From an uncultured Pseudomonadota bacterium (GTDB lineage Bacteria; Myxococcota_A; UBA796; CAJQPC01), in contig CALGIB010000729.1 of NCBI GenBank assembly GCA_937915955.1, forward strand, positions 1 through 6,656: a DNA stretch of 6,656 bases, given 5' to 3'. The notes below the pieces were generated by a model that was not told the DNA's origin, did not search any database, and saw only the letters and a program-made list of their open reading frames with translations. Positions 5,722-6,656 of this stretch are shown one piece after another (the stretch's first letter is position 1; each line of letters opens with the position of its first letter). Made by a program: the position numbers and the translations under genes.

Positions 5722-6498
5722 ATGTTCGCTCTCCTCGCGGCCCTCGCCGGCCTCCTCGCCTGCACCATCCCTGCCGGCGATCCCCACCCCGTCGAGGGCG
5801 TGGTCCTGGCCACCGACGGCAGCTCGGTGACGCTGAACCATGGCGGCGTGCCCGGCGTGTTCGAGGCCGGGACCGACGCCTTCGTCAGTGACCCGAACCT
5901 CTCCCGCACCGTCCAGGTGGGCGACATCGTGCAGGCCTTCCTGATGGTCACGCCCGAGCAGAACCGCGTGATCGGCTTCGAGATCACGGGTCACCTGAGC
6001 GGCGACGAGCTCGCGCGCCCCCTCGGCATCGGCGAGGTGCACCCCGCCTTCGTCGTGCCCAGCACCAACGGCCCCGTCACCATCGGCCAGGGCGCCGGCA
6101 AGGTGCAGGTCGTGACCTTCCTGTTCACGCGCTGCCCCAAGGCGATGTACTGCCCCCTGCTGATGCGAAAGCTCTACCAGATGCAGGGCGACATCAAGGG
6201 CCACGCCCAGATCGTCGCGGTCACCCTCGATCCCGAGCGGGACAGCATCGAGGCGCTACAGGACTACGGCGAGAAGCGCCTGGCCGACCCCCAGGTGATC
6301 TCCTTCGGTCGGGTCGAGCTGGACCAGCTCCAGGACCTGCTGGTGCTGGCGGGGGCCTCGCGGGACGACTCGGGCGGCGCGATCGAGCACAACCTGCGCT
6401 TGATGGTGCTCGACAGTCAGGGGCGTCTGGTCTACCGCCACAAGGACAACAACTGGGACGTGCCGGAGCTCACCAGGCTGATCCTCGAGACGAAGTAA
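5722..6498 (+). CDS. SCO family lipoprotein with CusF-like N-terminal domain and CX5CP active site
   Basis: Sco1/SenC/PrrC proteins have a thioredoxin fold that delivers copper to, or reduces, the CuA site of cytochrome c oxidase, acting on the outer face of the membrane. The product opens MFALLAALAGLLAC, a lipoprotein signal with C14 as the likely lipidated residue. Residues about 22-91 (VEGVVLATDGSSVTLNH, VPGVFEAG, VQVGDIVQAFLMV) resemble the small CusF-like copper domain often fused to Sco, with H40 kept. Its usual Met ligands (MPAMTM-type motif) are replaced by VFEAGTDAF. The Sco domain at about 104-256 has FTRCPKAMYCP at 135-145, giving C138 and C144. TLDPERD is at 168-174, and H223 in IEHNLRL matches the third copper ligand. 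Most Sco proteins have CX3CP; CX5CP variants exist. The start ATG follows a weak GGGA. Only 12 bases separate its stop from the next gene, suggesting an operon. Confidence 0.92.
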   Translation: MFALLAALAGLLACTIPAGDPHPVEGVVLATDGSSVTLNHGGVPGVFEAGTDAFVSDPNLSRTVQVGDIVQAFLMVTPEQNRVIGFEITGHLSGDELARPLGIGEVHPAFVVPSTNGPVTIGQGAGKVQVVTFLFTRCPKAMYCPLLMRKLYQMQGDIKGHAQIVAVTLDPERDSIEALQDYGEKRLADPQVISFGRVELDQLQDLLVLAGASRDDSGGAIEHNLRLMVLDSQGRLVYRHKDNNWDVPELTRLILETK

Positions 6499-6510
6499 GG
6501 TCGTCGCTCG

Positions 6511-6656
6511 ATGCTCTACGGTCTGTCCTGGCTGCTGTCCGACCCGGTCTACCTGGCCGTGGGGCTGGCCGTGGCCGTGTACCTGCTCGTGGGTCAGGCG
6601 CGGGGTCGCTACTGGAACCCATGGTCCTGGTTCGACCGGAGGCGCAAGATCAGCAA
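6511..6656 (+). CDS. Membrane protein, N-terminal 48 residues only (cut by right edge), family not recognised
   Basis: ATG 6511 opens a frame that stays open to the right edge. The product begins MLYGLSWLLSDP, then a hydrophobic span at about residues 13-28 (VYLAVGLAVAVYLLVG), then a basic, Trp-rich stretch (YWNPWSWFDRRRKIS). That gives one membrane helix with the following part probably cytoplasmic by the positive-inside rule. A TAAGG at the stop of the Sco gene lies about 10 bases before the start and could serve as ribosome site. With 12 bases between them, the gene is likely co-transcribed with the Sco gene and may belong to the same envelope pathway. Too little is present to name it. Confidence 0.65.
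   Translation, partial: MLYGLSWLLSDPVYLAVGLAVAVYLLVGQARGRYWNPWSWFDRRRKIS

Noticed and set aside
5692..6204. A 170-codon minus-strand frame opposite the Sco gene
   Set aside because: It is His/Ala/Gly-rich with no recognisable domain, while the plus strand encodes a clear Sco protein with its active-site Cys and His.
1..6656. A defence island, toxin-antitoxin pair or mobile element
   Set aside because: No nuclease, transposase, integrase, toxin fold or terminal repeat is recognisable, and all genes fit an envelope and signalling context.

Overview
The window is GC-rich, probably chromosomal bacterial DNA. It carries a Hanks-type serine/threonine kinase, a large acidic lipoprotein built from MopE-type Cys/Asp modules plus a beta-helix, and a lipid-anchored Sco-type protein. 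That mix is typical of Myxococcota or related 'deltaproteobacterial' lineages. The taxon is an inference from gene style; there is no rRNA, tRNA or other marker. I see no CRISPR array, insertion sequence, integrase or attachment site.

Minus strand, read from right to left. At 5686-3863 is a 607-residue membrane protein that looks like a GT-C-type (PMT/ArnT-like) glycosyltransferase, with a secretory N-terminus and extracytoplasmic domains at both ends. Twenty-eight bases later, behind a perfect AGGAGG, starts a gene at 3834-1265 for a secreted lipoprotein of about 856 residues. It has five full and one short MopE-type modules, a predicted right-handed beta-helix and a beta-rich C-terminal domain. 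Its reading frame is broken once, between about 3300 and 3287, so it appears as two overlapping open frames. Eight bases after its stop begins a 67-residue two-helix membrane protein (1256-1053). After a 153-base gap comes the kinase (899 to the left edge), with its whole catalytic domain present and its C-terminus outside the window. The first three genes look like one transcription unit; the kinase may be its fourth member or a separate unit.

Plus strand. From 5722, diverging from the GT-C gene across only 35 bases, is a 258-residue lipoprotein with a CusF-like N-terminal domain and a Sco1/SenC domain with a CX5CP active site. Twelve bases after its stop begins a further membrane protein, cut by the right edge after 48 codons.

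Working picture (inference): the minus-strand operon makes and perhaps modifies a calcium- or metal-binding surface lipoprotein. The plus-strand pair belongs to copper or thiol handling at the cell envelope, such as cytochrome oxidase maturation. The points most worth a second look are the frame break and short module in the lipoprotein, the unusual Sco active site with its degenerate copper domain, and the GT-C/lipoprotein/small-membrane-protein gene set.
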